64,000 nt of DNA from Paenibacillus melissococcoides (GCA_944800085.1 CALYLO010000006.1:1-64000), one strand, 5' to 3'. Positions 33,316 to 42,978 are shown, numbered from the stretch's first letter. Numbers and translations are program-made. The notes: generated from the sequence alone by a model not told the origin.

Positions 33316-34419
33316 TTGTATCATCCGCTCCTTCCGGCCTCGATTGCCGGCCATCCCTCCCTCATCCCCTTGCATTGCGGGGGCTTCGGATTATCATCGT
33401 CGGCGTTACTGCGCCTTACGTCGACTATTACCGTCTGCTCGGTTGGGAGGTGGGCGATCGATATCTTCCGTACAGGAGGCGGTCTCTGTTCTCCGTCCCC
33501 GCGTCGATCTGCTCGTCGTCCTGTCGCACTGCGGGCTGACGACGGATATGAAAATGGCCGGCGAGACGGAAGGGATCGACCTTATTTTGGGCGGACACAG
33601 TCATCACTTGCTTCCGGACGGGCATAAAGTCGGCCGGACCTGGCTGCTGGCGGCGGGGAAATACGGCGGCCATCTGGGCGTGGCCGAGTGCCGTCGGGCC
33701 CCTTCCGGCGAACTGGAGCTATCGGTGCGCTGCATTCCGGTAAGCGAAGAACTGCCTGATCCGCTCGTGGAAGCCGAACTGCTCCAGGCGAGAGCCGAGG
33801 CGACCCGGCGACTATCCGTCCCTGTCGCTCAGGTCGCGGAGCCGCTCTCCGTGCGATATGATCGGCCGTCCCCTCTCGGGCAGCTGCTGGCCCAAGCGCT
33901 GCGCGATCATACCGGGGCGGATATCGGTCTCGTCAATGCCGTCCAATTGCTTGGTGATCTGCCAGCCGGAACGGTGACCGAGGGCATGCTGCATAAGCTA
34001 TGTCCCTCTCCCATCAATCCGGTCCGGATGCAGCTATCCGGCGCGGACGTGAAGCAGGCAATCCGGGAGAGCCTTCACGAGGAAGCTTACGGTCGGGTCG
34101 TCCGCGGCTACGGATTCCGCGGGGGCCAGCTTGGCACACTGTGCGTGGACGGGCTGCAGGTGGAATGGAGGCGCGGCCCGGACGAGGAGCGGATTCGACT
34201 GTGGCTCGATGGCCGGGAAGTGGCCGATAACGACCGGCTCGTCGCCGGTACGATCGACATGTTTGTATTTGGCGGAGGCTTTCCGAGCTTGACAAATGGA
34301 CAGGATATCACATTTTTCCTGCCGGAGATGCTGCGCGATATTTTGGCGTCCAGCTGCGCAAGGCGGAGGAGCTGCGCCGCTGCCGCGAGGAGCGGCTTAC
34401 GATTGTCCATTATCGTTAG
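33316..34419 (+). pseudogene. YunD-like metallophosphatase/5'-nucleotidase, decayed
   Basis: Pieces of a YunD-family nucleotidase are spread over several frames. A short frame gives LRIIIVGVTAPYVDYYRLLG; the long frame then gives LRPRVDLLVVLSHCGLTTDM, ILGGHSHHLLPDG, the C-terminal nucleotidase domain (ALRDHTGADIGLVNAVQLLG, CPSPINPVRMQLSGADVKQ) and FVFGGGFPSL. At about 34342 one base is missing, because QLRKAEELRRCREERLTIVH continues in another frame to TAG 34417-34419. The metal-binding N-terminus (about 120 residues with the first Asp-His motifs) is gone. Multiple lesions make this a true pseudogene. The long frame runs on into uppP by chance. Confidence 0.82.
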
Positions 34420-34441
34420 TCGGGAAAGGTGGACACCTCTC

Positions 34442-35269
34442 ATGGTCTATATTTGGATAGCGGTTATATTGGGCATCGTGGAAGGCTTGACGGAATTTAT
34501 TCCGGTTTCCTCTACCGGGCATATGATTTTGACGACCCGGCTTATGGGTATCGCCGAGCAGGAGGACTTTCTGAAGACGTTCGAAATCGTCATCCAGTTG
34601 GGCGCGATTCTCGCGATTACGGTTGTGTACTGGGAGCGGATTCTCGCGATGCTCGGACGGCGAAGCCGGACGGTAGCCCAGGGGCATGTCCGCACGAGGC
34701 AGCTCAATCTGATCCATGTGGCGCTTGGCATCGGGCCGGCGCTCATCGTCGCTTACTTCGCCCGGGATTACATCAAGAGCCAATTCGACAATACCCCGAC
34801 CATATTGTGGGCCCTTGTGGGCGGAGGCGTGTTTATGTGGGTCGCGGAATGGTTCGGATCCCGGCGCAAGCCGTCCGCGGAGACGATGGACGACATTACA
34901 TACCTGCAGGCGCTGCTGATCGGACTGTACCAGATTCTCTCTGTCGTCTTTCCGGGCTTTTCCCGTTCGGGCTCGACGATGTCCGGGGGCATGCTGAGCG
35001 GGGTCAGCTATCGGGCGGCTGCCGACTTCTCCTTTTTAATGGCGATTCCCATAATGTTCTTGGCGAGCGGTTATGAGCTGATCGACGGGTATCGCATGCT
35101 CAGCCTCGATATTATCGGATTTTTCGCTCTCGGCTTTATCGTCTCCTTTATCGTGGCGTATCTCGTTGTCGTCACCTTTCTGAAGCATATCCAGCGCATT
35201 CGGCTGCGCCATTTTGCCATCTACCGCTTCGTGCTTGCCGGGCTGTTCTGGTTCTTTATTATCCGATAA
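34442..35269 (+). CDS. uppP: Undecaprenyl-diphosphatase UppP (BacA type)
   Basis: A 275-residue integral membrane enzyme that dephosphorylates undecaprenyl pyrophosphate, recycling the lipid carrier for cell-wall synthesis and giving bacitracin tolerance. Start ATG 34442 with GGTGG upstream; the frame continues back into the decayed YunD-like gene but that is not part of it. The two active-site loops are intact: EGLTEFIPVSSTGH near residue 14 and FPGFSRSGSTMSGG near 175. Seven to eight hydrophobic segments are visible. It is monocistronic as far as the sequence shows. Confidence 0.94.
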   Translation: MVYIWIAVILGIVEGLTEFIPVSSTGHMILTTRLMGIAEQEDFLKTFEIVIQLGAILAITVVYWERILAMLGRRSRTVAQGHVRTRQLNLIHVALGIGPALIVAYFARDYIKSQFDNTPTILWALVGGGVFMWVAEWFGSRRKPSAETMDDITYLQALLIGLYQILSVVFPGFSRSGSTMSGGMLSGVSYRAAADFSFLMAIPIMFLASGYELIDGYRMLSLDIIGFFALGFIVSFIVAYLVVVTFLKHIQRIRLRHFAIYRFVLAGLFWFFIIR

Positions 35270-35460
35270 ATCGGCGATGCCCATGCCGGCGGTCACCGTC
35301 CGACAGATTCTGCCAGCCGCACGCTCCGGGAAACGACAGAAAACAACTTTCGCCTCTTCGCGCGCGGCGGCATTTTTGCTATGATAGAGTAGCTGATAGA
35401 GTCGTACGAGTAGAGGAAAAGGGGATTGCCAAATCAGAAAACAGCAGGGGTTGACCATGT

Positions 35461-36555
35461 GTGCGTTGGATGCCAATTCAGGCTTGCCGTCCCGGCATGC
35501 GGCTAGCGAAAAAAATTTTCAATGAAGAAGGCCTCGTCCTGCTGCGCGAGGCGGTACAATTGTCCGAAGCATATATTGAACGGCTCTCGAAGATGGGTAT
35601 CTCTTATGTGTACATTGAGGATAACCGGACGGAAGGCATCGAGGCTCCTTCGCTGCTGAGCGAGAAGACGCGCAGGGAAGCGGCGGTCATGATCCGGCGC
35701 CAGTTCAAGCAGATGATGAATGAATCGACATCGCGGAAGCAGGCGCGGCAGTCCGCTTCGCTCGGCAAAGCTTTTGAAGGCATACTCGATTCGATTATCG
35801 ACGAGCTGTCCAGTCACGAAGACGCGATGATCATGCTGACCGATATGCAGGCGACCGATCACTACCTGTTCCAGCATTCGTTGAATGTATGTATTTACAC
35901 GACGCTGCTTGGCATCCATCACGGGTATGGAAAGGAGGAGCAGCGGGTATTGAGCATGGGCGCGCTGCTTCATGATATCGGCAAGACGCAGATTGATCTG
36001 AATATTTTGAACAAGCCCGGCAAGCTGACGGATGAGGAATTTGCCCAGATGAAGCGGCATGCCGAGCTTGGATACCTCATCCTGAAGGAGGAGCCGAATA
36101 TTCCGCTGCTGTCCGCCCATTGCGCGTTCCAGCATCATGAGCGTCTGAACGGAAGCGGGTACCCGCGCGGAATTCGTTCCGATGAGATTCATGAGTATGC
36201 GAAATGGGTCGCGATTGCCGACTCCTATGATGCGATGACGTCGCATCGGGTGTATAAGGAGGCTACCTTGCCCCATGTCGCGTTGGAATTGCTGTACACG
36301 GGGGCGGATACGCTCTATGATGCATCGATGCTCGCCGTGTTCCGCGATCGGCTTGCCGTCTATCCGATCGGGATATCCGTCCGCCTGAGCACCGGCGAGA
36401 CCGGCGTCGTCGCCCGCATTCATTCGGAATACCCTCAGCGGCCGATCGTGCGAATCTTGACCGGACCCGAGGGAGAAGAGCTCGCCGTGCCGTACGAGGT
36501 CGATCTGGCCCGGTCGCTGAATGTGACGATCGTCAGCTCGCACGTCCAAAATTGA
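35461..36555 (+). CDS. HD-GYP domain protein (c-di-GMP phosphodiesterase type)
   Basis: A 364-residue protein; start GTG 35461 or ATG 35470, with AGGGG upstream. The N-terminal ~60 residues match the small domain of the paralogue at 32113 (RPGMRLAKKIFNEEGLVLL). The HD-GYP domain has canonical motifs: QHSLNVCIY, LLHDIGK (H171-D172), RHAELGYLIL, QHHERLNGSGYP (224-235) and VAIADSYDAMTS. A C-terminal ~80-residue extension (GISVRLSTGETGVVARIH) is typical of Paenibacillus members. It probably hydrolyses c-di-GMP in the cytoplasm. Confidence 0.92.
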   Translation: MRWMPIQACRPGMRLAKKIFNEEGLVLLREAVQLSEAYIERLSKMGISYVYIEDNRTEGIEAPSLLSEKTRREAAVMIRRQFKQMMNESTSRKQARQSASLGKAFEGILDSIIDELSSHEDAMIMLTDMQATDHYLFQHSLNVCIYTTLLGIHHGYGKEEQRVLSMGALLHDIGKTQIDLNILNKPGKLTDEEFAQMKRHAELGYLILKEEPNIPLLSAHCAFQHHERLNGSGYPRGIRSDEIHEYAKWVAIADSYDAMTSHRVYKEATLPHVALELLYTGADTLYDASMLAVFRDRLAVYPIGISVRLSTGETGVVARIHSEYPQRPIVRILTGPEGEELAVPYEVDLARSLNVTIVSSHVQN

Positions 36556-36615
36556 CCCTGTCACTCGGGATGCTTACAATGAAGCTATAATAAGAGTGGT
36601 CAGGGGGCGACAAAC

Positions 36616-38856
36616 GTGCGGGAAACGGACAGCCGCGGCTTTTTTTGGACATGGGGACAATGGGTATACCGTCGACGACACGCTGTGTGGATCGGTTGGA
36701 CGGTATTCTTTTTGGCCATGTCTCTGTTGGCCCTGCAGGTTCCTTCGATGCTTAAGGATAACGGATTTACGCCAGCCGGCAGCGAATCGGAGCAGGGGCT
36801 GTCCGTTCTGCGCAGCGAGGTCGGGCTCTCTTCGACGACTATGGATATCGTATACGAGAGCAGGGATGGCTCCTCCTTGATGACGGAAGACATATTCAGG
36901 CAGATCGAACAAAGGTTTTCCGGACTGAAGCAGGAGCCGTACGTCAGCGACGTCCGTATTCGCCAGGAAGGGCGGCAGGATGATGCGCGGCAGGATGTCG
37001 CCGCCGTCCATGTCATTCTCAATCTGGATACGAACGAGGCGTTGGAGAAATATCCGGAGATCCGCAGCCGGATACCGGATCTTCCGCAGGCTGACACCTA
37101 TGTGAGCGGAGCGACCCCTGTCTACTACGATATGCAGGTAGCAAGCAAACGGGACATTGTGAAGTCGGAGCTGATTGGCTTGCCGATTGCGCTCGTCGTC
37201 CTGCTTGCCGTCTTTGGCACGCTGCTGGCCGGCTTGCTGCCGCTCATCGTCGGTGTCGTCAGTGTGACCGTCACCCTCGGTCTTATCTACTTCATCTCGT
37301 TCGCGACGGATTCGCTCAGCAACTTTCTCCCGAATGTCGTGACGATGCTCGGGCTTGCCGTCGGGATCGATTATGCGCTGTTTATGGTAAGCCGCTTCCG
37401 GGAAGAGCTGCGGCAGCAGGCCTCGGTTGAAGCGGCGGTGGCGATGACCGCCCAGAAGGCGGGGCGCTCGATCTTCTTCTCCGGGGTGGCGGTCCTGATC
37501 GGGCTGGTGGCAATGGCGTTCATCGATTTGGCTTTGTTCCGTTCGTTGAGTCTGGGCGGCGTGCTCGTCGTCACGATGTCCGTCATCGTCGGCAACTCGC
37601 TGCTGCTGGCTCTGCTGGGTGTCTTCGGCGAGCGCATTAATCGCTTTCCAGTCATTCCGGCGCGGTTCCGGAGCCGGGACGCGGATGGAGGCAGCTCCTT
37701 CTGGCGCAGAATCGCGCATAGTGTCATGAAGCGGCCGATTACGATTGTCATCATCCTGTTCGTCCTGCTGACTGGCCTCGCGCTGCCGATGGCCGGCATG
37801 AACATCGGCATTCCGGACGCGGAGATGCTGCCGCCGAAGTATGAGTCGCGCGCCGGCTCCGATCTGCTGAACGAGGCATACGACAAGCGGGAGCTGAACC
37901 CGATTCTCGTCGCGCTGCGCACGGAGCGGCCCTATACCGATGCCGGGACAATCCGGCAGGCGGAAGCCTGGCAGGCCGAGCTGAGCCGGATGGACGGAGT
38001 GCGGCGCGTCGACAGTTACGTAGGCCTGATGAGCGGGCTGCCCGGCCCGGAGGCGAAGGCGGAGGCCTTGAAGGCTCCTTCTCTGCGCGCTCAGTTGGAG
38101 AGCAGCCATCTGGCGAAGGACCGCCTTATCGTCATGCAAGTCATTCCCGATAGCGATCCGGAAGGGCAGGAAGTGCGCGATCTCGTCCACAGCCTGAGGA
38201 ACTGGGAGCTCCAGAGCGGAATGGCCGCCAAATATGTAACAGGCGGACCGGCGGTGCAGCTCGACATTATCGAGCGAATCACGGGGGCGCTTCCGTATGT
38301 CGTCGTCTTCATCCTCATCGTGACCTACCTGGTATTGTTCATCGCCTTCCGTTCCGTTCTGCTTCCATTGAAGGCGGTGCTGATGAACATATTGAGTCTC
38401 GGATCGAGCCTCGGCATCGTCGTGCTTGTTTTCCAGCACGGATATTTGGCCGATCTGTTCCAGGTCACGTCGACCGGCATGGTGGTTGCGATGCTGCCGG
38501 TCATCATATTTTGCGTCGTCTTCGGCATATCGATGGATTATGAAGTCTTCCTGTTGTCGCGGATTGCCGAGGAATACGAGCGAACGGGGCATAACGAGCA
38601 CAGCACGGCCGACGGCCTCATGAAGACCGGCGGAATCATTACGAGCGCCGCCTTCATTCTGATTGTCGTCGTAGGCGCCTTTATTTTCACGGATAATGAA
38701 ATGATGAAAGCGATCGGCCTCGGGCTGGCCACTTCGGTTCTGCTCGATGCGACCTTGATCCGCATTTTTCTCGTGCCGTCGCTGATGAAGCTGATGGGGC
38801 GGGCCAATTGGTGGGCGCCCAAGCGGTTCCGGCGCGGGGAGAAGAATGCGGCTTAA
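36616..38856 (+). CDS. MMPL/RND-family transporter
   Basis: A 746-residue membrane protein, start GTG 36616 after AGGGGGCG, 60 bases after the HD-GYP gene. It has the MMPL layout of two repeats. Each has one N-terminal helix (~22-42 and ~375-395), a large outer domain, and a five-helix bundle (~185-345 and ~555-735) with GLAVGIDYALFMVSRFREEL in the first and FGISMDYEVFLLSRIAEEY in the second. These Asp-Tyr motifs carry protons. It probably exports lipids or hydrophobic compounds. No lipid-synthesis genes are adjacent and no regulator is obvious. Confidence 0.92.
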   Translation: MRETDSRGFFWTWGQWVYRRRHAVWIGWTVFFLAMSLLALQVPSMLKDNGFTPAGSESEQGLSVLRSEVGLSSTTMDIVYESRDGSSLMTEDIFRQIEQRFSGLKQEPYVSDVRIRQEGRQDDARQDVAAVHVILNLDTNEALEKYPEIRSRIPDLPQADTYVSGATPVYYDMQVASKRDIVKSELIGLPIALVVLLAVFGTLLAGLLPLIVGVVSVTVTLGLIYFISFATDSLSNFLPNVVTMLGLAVGIDYALFMVSRFREELRQQASVEAAVAMTAQKAGRSIFFSGVAVLIGLVAMAFIDLALFRSLSLGGVLVVTMSVIVGNSLLLALLGVFGERINRFPVIPARFRSRDADGGSSFWRRIAHSVMKRPITIVIILFVLLTGLALPMAGMNIGIPDAEMLPPKYESRAGSDLLNEAYDKRELNPILVALRTERPYTDAGTIRQAEAWQAELSRMDGVRRVDSYVGLMSGLPGPEAKAEALKAPSLRAQLESSHLAKDRLIVMQVIPDSDPEGQEVRDLVHSLRNWELQSGMAAKYVTGGPAVQLDIIERITGALPYVVVFILIVTYLVLFIAFRSVLLPLKAVLMNILSLGSSLGIVVLVFQHGYLADLFQVTSTGMVVAMLPVIIFCVVFGISMDYEVFLLSRIAEEYERTGHNEHSTADGLMKTGGIITSAAFILIVVVGAFIFTDNEMMKAIGLGLATSVLLDATLIRIFLVPSLMKLMGRANWWAPKRFRRGEKNAA

Positions 38857-39023
38857 TCGCTTATGGGTCGGACGAATGGCCGCCTTCGCCCGGATTATGC
38901 GCACCAGTTACTAGGCGCTAGCCTCTGGCCCCGCGCCAGGCGGAGGGATGGTCCATGTTCGGGCAGGGTGGAGATGGATATCGCAGACAACAGGGTAATG
39001 GAAAAAATAAGGTGGAATGTAGC

Positions 39024-40175
39024 ATGAATCAACTAGCAATGGAACGAGTCAAGGAAAAGCAACAGATCAGCCCCGCGTATGATCCTTGGGATCCGATCCG
39101 CTCGCTGCGCGCGTACGGACGTCATGTCCTGACCAGCGTCGAGATGACGGTGGCCCAGATGTGCAACATGCGCTGCGAGCATTGCGCGGTCGGGCACACG
39201 CTTGTGATGAGCGAGCCGCCGAAGCTGCCGCTCTCCCTCATGCTCAAGCGGCTGGACGAGGTCGAGCATCTGGAGACGCTCAGCATTACGGGCGGAGAGA
39301 CGATGTTCCATCTGAAGACCGTAACCGACTATATCGTTCCGATTTTGAAATACGCCAGCGAACGAGGCATACGGACCCAGATCAACTCGAATTTGACCTT
39401 CGACATCGGCCGCTATGAACTGGTCGCTCCCTATTTGGACGTCATGCACATTTCGTTCAACTATACGTGCATGGAAGATTTTCATGCGGTCGGGTTCACT
39501 CATACAAGCCATGAGGTCAAGTCCGGTGCCGCGTCCCGCTTGTACGAGCGGATGATCGACAATACGAAGCGGCTGAGCCAGGCGGGAATGTATATTTCAG
39601 CCGAGTCGATGATCAACTACCGGACCCACACCAAGCTGAGCGAGATTCATCAGCTTATCGTCGAGATGGGCTGCCGGCGCCATGAGGTGCACCCGATGTA
39701 CCCAAGCTCGTTCGCGCAGAATCTTCCGGTGCTGCCGCTGTCCGATCTGAGACAGTCGATACATCGGCTGCTTGATACCCGTCATCGGGACATCTGGATG
39801 CTGTTCGGGACGCTTCCTTTCTTCGCATGCAATACGAACGAAGAAGACCAAAAGCTCCTTCAGCGCCTCCGCTCCGAGCCGATGGTCACGCTGCGGAACG
39901 ATCCGGACGGGCGCAACCGGTTGAATGTCAACCTGTTCAGCGGCGATGTCTTCGTGACCGACTTCGCGGACATCCCGGCCTTCGGCAGCATTTACGAGGG
40001 CCGGCTGGACGATATTTTCAATTCCTGGCTGCACGACCACCCGCTGTCCCGCACAGTCGACTGCCATTGCCCGGCGGCTGCCTGCTGCGGACCGAACCTG
40101 CTCGTCGCTGACATGTATTACAAGGGCATCGACTTCAAGACAAGAACGGCCCAAATGCCAGCCTTGGCGGAATAA
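39024..40175 (+). CDS. yfkAB: YfkAB-type radical SAM protein with CxCxxxxC motif
   Basis: A 383-residue protein. The start is taken at ATG 39024, with AAGGTGG at 39009-39015; an upstream in-frame ATG at 38955 lacks a site. The radical SAM cluster motif is CNMRCEHC (C47, C51, C54), followed by SITGGETMFH. The C-terminus holds CHCPAAAC (C347, C349, C354), the second cysteine set that defines this family and may bind a second cluster. In Bacillus the function is unknown. Its expression unit ends at the terminator 40206, before a repeat-rich gap. Confidence 0.9.
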   Translation: MNQLAMERVKEKQQISPAYDPWDPIRSLRAYGRHVLTSVEMTVAQMCNMRCEHCAVGHTLVMSEPPKLPLSLMLKRLDEVEHLETLSITGGETMFHLKTVTDYIVPILKYASERGIRTQINSNLTFDIGRYELVAPYLDVMHISFNYTCMEDFHAVGFTHTSHEVKSGAASRLYERMIDNTKRLSQAGMYISAESMINYRTHTKLSEIHQLIVEMGCRRHEVHPMYPSSFAQNLPVLPLSDLRQSIHRLLDTRHRDIWMLFGTLPFFACNTNEEDQKLLQRLRSEPMVTLRNDPDGRNRLNVNLFSGDVFVTDFADIPAFGSIYEGRLDDIFNSWLHDHPLSRTVDCHCPAAACCGPNLLVADMYYKGIDFKTRTAQMPALAE

Positions 40176-40205
40176 GCAACAGCTTGGAGTTAATCGATAT
40201 GAGTA

Positions 40206-40236
40206 GGCGGATGCCAGTTGGCAGTCCGCCTTTTTT
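40206..40236 (+). terminator. yfkAB terminator
   Basis: GGCGGATGCC (40206-40215) pairs with GGCAGTCCGCC (40220-40230), followed by TTTTTT. Confidence 0.85.
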
Positions 40237-40261
40237 CATAAGAGAAAGCATGCTGCACTAT

Positions 40262-40535
40262 GCATATAACCGATCTCCCTGTCGGTCAGGAAGCTGGGAT
40301 GAGCTTGGCCTGCCTTATAACCATCAGGGAAGGTGGATGAGCCAAGGCTTCCTTATCGCCAATCTCCCTATCGGTCAGGAAGTCGGATGAGCTTGGCTTG
40401 CCTTATAACCATTCTCCCCGTCGGTCAGGGAAGGTGGATGACCGTTGGCTGCCTTATAGCCAATCTCCCTATCGGTCAGGAAGCTGGATAAGTGCGGGCT
40501 GCCTTTTAGTCAATCTCCCCATGAATCAGGAAAAG
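40262..40535. repeat. Degenerate tandem repeat, 50-51 base unit
   Basis: A core of the type TCTCCCTATCGGTCAGG recurs at 40274, 40363, 40413, 40464 and (diverged) 40514. Units also share GAAGCTGGATGAG and GGCTGCCTTATA parts. A shortened unit with the core deleted lies at about 40316-40356. The unit is near 17 codons, but no start or ribosome site supports a repeat protein. Between here and the next block (40536-40821) there is no gene. Confidence 0.75.
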
Positions 40536-40821
40536 TGCACGGCCAGACTAGAAAATTGGAACAGAGTGTTACGGCTAGAAGTGTTATTGCTTGAAAACAA
40601 AAGGAATTTTACAAATATTAGATGATGTAAAGAGCCGGAAAATGGGGCCGCTCTGACTGGATGGGATAATGGAACAAAGAGCCAAAAAGAGAGGCCCAAC
40701 CCTGACGAAAAGGGAGAGTAGTGCAATATGCGGAAATGGGTGAACGGCGGTTTGCTTGCGACCTGAGATGTAAAGTATGGGGGCGGTATGTCCGCTAAAA
40801 CGGGGGGTCCCCCAGGGAAGG

Positions 40822-40985
40822 TGCCTAGTCAATGAGAACAGCACGTGTCCATTCACGAACGATACCTATTCGAACGAGGAGAGCATGATTCACGGACGAT
40901 GCCTAGTCGTCGAACGAGGACAGCATGATTCACAGACGGTCCCTAGTTCAATGAGAAGGACGGGTGTTCATTCACGGACGTAACG
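40822..40985. repeat. Second tandem repeat block, 37-41 base unit
   Basis: CCTAGTC/CCTATTC occurs at 40824, 40865, 40902 and 40942. Each is followed by CGAACGAGGA or CAATGAGAA, then CATGATTCAC or CATTCAC and GGACG. It is adjacent to but different from the 50-base block. It lies in the 892-base gene-free gap between convergent yfkAB and ypdA. Confidence 0.7.
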
Positions 40986-41067
40986 GAGGATGGACCAGTC
41001 CAATGAGGACGGAGGCTGGTCCATTGGCGGACCGCAGGCACTCCGTCCAATCGGGGCCGAGCGGCTG

Positions 41068-42063
41068 TTAGTTGCTCGGCCGGGGTTCTGGGCTGGGGCC
41101 GATATGGTCGGCAATCAGCCGGCCATGGTAGCGGCCGGTCTCGATGAAGACTTCGTTCGCATTGCGGCCGGATGCGATAACGCCAGCGACATACAGGCCG
41201 GGCACGTTCGTCTCCATCGTCTCCGGATCGTAGACGGGCTTGTCCTGATCGTCCTGCATGCGGACGCCGCTCGATTCCAGCAGCTTGCGATCGGGGCGGA
41301 AGCCGGTCAAGGCGAGAACGAAGTCACTGCTCAGTTCCTCTGTCGAGCCGTCGCCGCGCTCAATGCGAACCCGGTCTTGGGCAATATGGACGACGCGGGA
41401 GTCGTAGCGAATATGGATTCGTTCCTTGGCGAGCTTGCTCTCCAGAATCGGGCGGACCCACGGCTTGATATTGCCGGAGATCTCGGTCCCGCGGTAGACG
41501 ATGGTTACTTGGGCGCCCACCCGCTCGCATTCGAGCGCGGCATCGACGGCGGAATTGCTGCCGCCGATGATGATTACCTTCATGCCGGCATACGGATGAG
41601 CTTCCTGGAAATAATGGGTGACGTGCGGAAGATCCTCACCCGGGATGCCCAGGAGGTTCGGATAATCGAAATAGCCGGTCGCAATGACGACATGCCGGCT
41701 GCGGTAGGTGAGCGTTTCTCCGCTTCGGGTCTCCGTATGCAGCGTGAAGACGCCGTCCTCCTCCTTGGCGATATCCTTGACCTCTTCATAGGAGCGGATG
41801 CGGAGCCCATACTGCTCCGACACTCTGCGGTAATAGACGAGCGCTTCGTGACGGTATGGCTTCTCATTCGGGGTGGCGAACGGGATGCCGCCGATCTCCA
41901 GCAGCTCCGGCGTGCTGAAGAACTGGAGATGGGTCGGATAACGGTAGATGGAATGAACGATGCACTGCTTCTCGATGATGAGCGGATCCCATCCGCTGCG
42001 CTGCAATTCAATCGCGGCCGACAGCCCGCAAGGACCGGCGCCTGCAATTATCACTTGTTCCAA
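41068..42063 (-). CDS. ypdA: YpdA family FAD/NADPH oxidoreductase (putative bacillithiol disulfide reductase)
   Basis: A 331-residue flavoprotein. The start is TTG at 42061-42063 with GGAGG upstream; the longer frame back to 42126 lacks a site. FAD-binding GAGPCGLSAA (G8-x-G10-xx-G13), NADPH-binding GGSNSAVDAALE and a late GLYVAGVIASG. Cys12 in GAGPCG is the conserved active-site cysteine of YpdA/Bdr enzymes, which reduce bacillithiol disulfide. This implies the host makes bacillithiol. Diverges from the HAD gene at 42254. Confidence 0.92.
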   Translation of the reverse strand: MEQVIIAGAGPCGLSAAIELQRSGWDPLIIEKQCIVHSIYRYPTHLQFFSTPELLEIGGIPFATPNEKPYRHEALVYYRRVSEQYGLRIRSYEEVKDIAKEEDGVFTLHTETRSGETLTYRSRHVVIATGYFDYPNLLGIPGEDLPHVTHYFQEAHPYAGMKVIIIGGSNSAVDAALECERVGAQVTIVYRGTEISGNIKPWVRPILESKLAKERIHIRYDSRVVHIAQDRVRIERGDGSTEELSSDFVLALTGFRPDRKLLESSGVRMQDDQDKPVYDPETMETNVPGLYVAGVIASGRNANEVFIETGRYHGRLIADHIGPSPEPRPSN

Positions 42064-42253
42064 ATCGGTTCGCCTCCGTGTTACATGCTGTACTATGATG
42101 TTATCCGATATGAAGCCGTTCCTCAAGTGAAGAGGCAGCAGCCGTAACAGAATTTTAAAGCGAAGAATAAGGGGAAACGCTCCAGTTCAGCCTCCGCATA
42201 TGGTATAGTGGGGTCACTGACCGTTTATTTGACGACAAATGGAGGGACTTGCC

Positions 42254-42955
42254 GTGAGTATGGACACATTGCGCGCAGACCGACTGCCGCGCCCGGAAGC
42301 GATGATCTTCGATATGGACGGGACGCTGTTCCGGACGGAATCGCTGTTGATAACGGCATACCATCGCGTATTCGATACATTGCGGAGCGAGAAGCTGCAC
42401 GAGGGGCCGACGCCGCCGGAAGATCTGATGCTCGGGTCGCTTGGCATGCTGCTGGCGGACATCTGGAAGCGGGTTATGCCGGAAGGCAGCCCGGAGGCGC
42501 ACCGCCGCGCGGACGAGCTTCTGCTGCAATACGAGCTGTCCGGATTGAACGAAGGCATCGCGGAGCTGTATCCGCAGGTGAAGGAGACCTTGGCTGAGCT
42601 GCGGCGCGAAGGCGTGAAGCTGTTCGTCGCAAGCAACGGGCTGGAGGAATATATACAGGCGATCGTGAAGACCTTCGGCATGGACGAGCTGTTCACCGGC
42701 TTGTACAGCGCGGGCGGAAGAGGCACCGCGACCAAGGTGGAGCTGGTCCGCCTCCTGAAGTCGGAGCATGGGATTGATTCGGCCTGGATGGTCGGTGATC
42801 GCTCCTCTGACGTGGAAGCGGGGAAGGAGAACGGGCTGGCCGTCATCGGCTGCCAATATGCCGGCTTTGGCCAGGAGCAGGAGCTCGAGGGTTCAGACGT
42901 CATCATCCGCAAATTCGACGAGCTGTTGGACTTATACCGCTCGACAGTCTCTTAA
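42254..42955 (+). CDS. HAD-superfamily hydrolase (phosphatase type)
   Basis: A 233-residue cytosolic enzyme. I choose GTG 42254 because GGAGG at 42241-42245 fits it; ATG 42239 lies on that site. Motif I FDMDGTL (nucleophile D20, acid D22), motif II VASNG, a Lys in TATKVEL, and motif IV VGDRSSDVEAGKENG. The helical cap between 35 and 95 makes it a subclass I HAD, like phosphoglycolate or pyrophosphate phosphatases. The substrate cannot be read from sequence. Two hairpins follow. Confidence 0.88.
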   Translation: MSMDTLRADRLPRPEAMIFDMDGTLFRTESLLITAYHRVFDTLRSEKLHEGPTPPEDLMLGSLGMLLADIWKRVMPEGSPEAHRRADELLLQYELSGLNEGIAELYPQVKETLAELRREGVKLFVASNGLEEYIQAIVKTFGMDELFTGLYSAGGRGTATKVELVRLLKSEHGIDSAWMVGDRSSDVEAGKENGLAVIGCQYAGFGQEQELEGSDVIIRKFDELLDLYRSTVS

Positions 42956-42978
42956 TCACTCGACAGCCTCTTTACCGA

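Noticed and set aside
33344..35269. Single 641-residue nucleotidase-UppP fusion protein
   Set aside because: The join is accidental: the nucleotidase part is a frameshifted relic whose true end is in another frame, and uppP has its own start and ribosome site.
36574..38904. 776-codon frame opposite the MMPL gene
   Set aside because: Antisense shadow with no domain; the plus strand has full MMPL motifs.
40184..40625. Repeat protein encoded by the 50-51 base array
   Set aside because: The unit is not a constant multiple of three, the frame breaks between units, and no start with a ribosome site exists.
40822..40985. CRISPR array
   Set aside because: Units are 37-41 bases with no separate constant repeat and variable spacer, and no cas genes are nearby.
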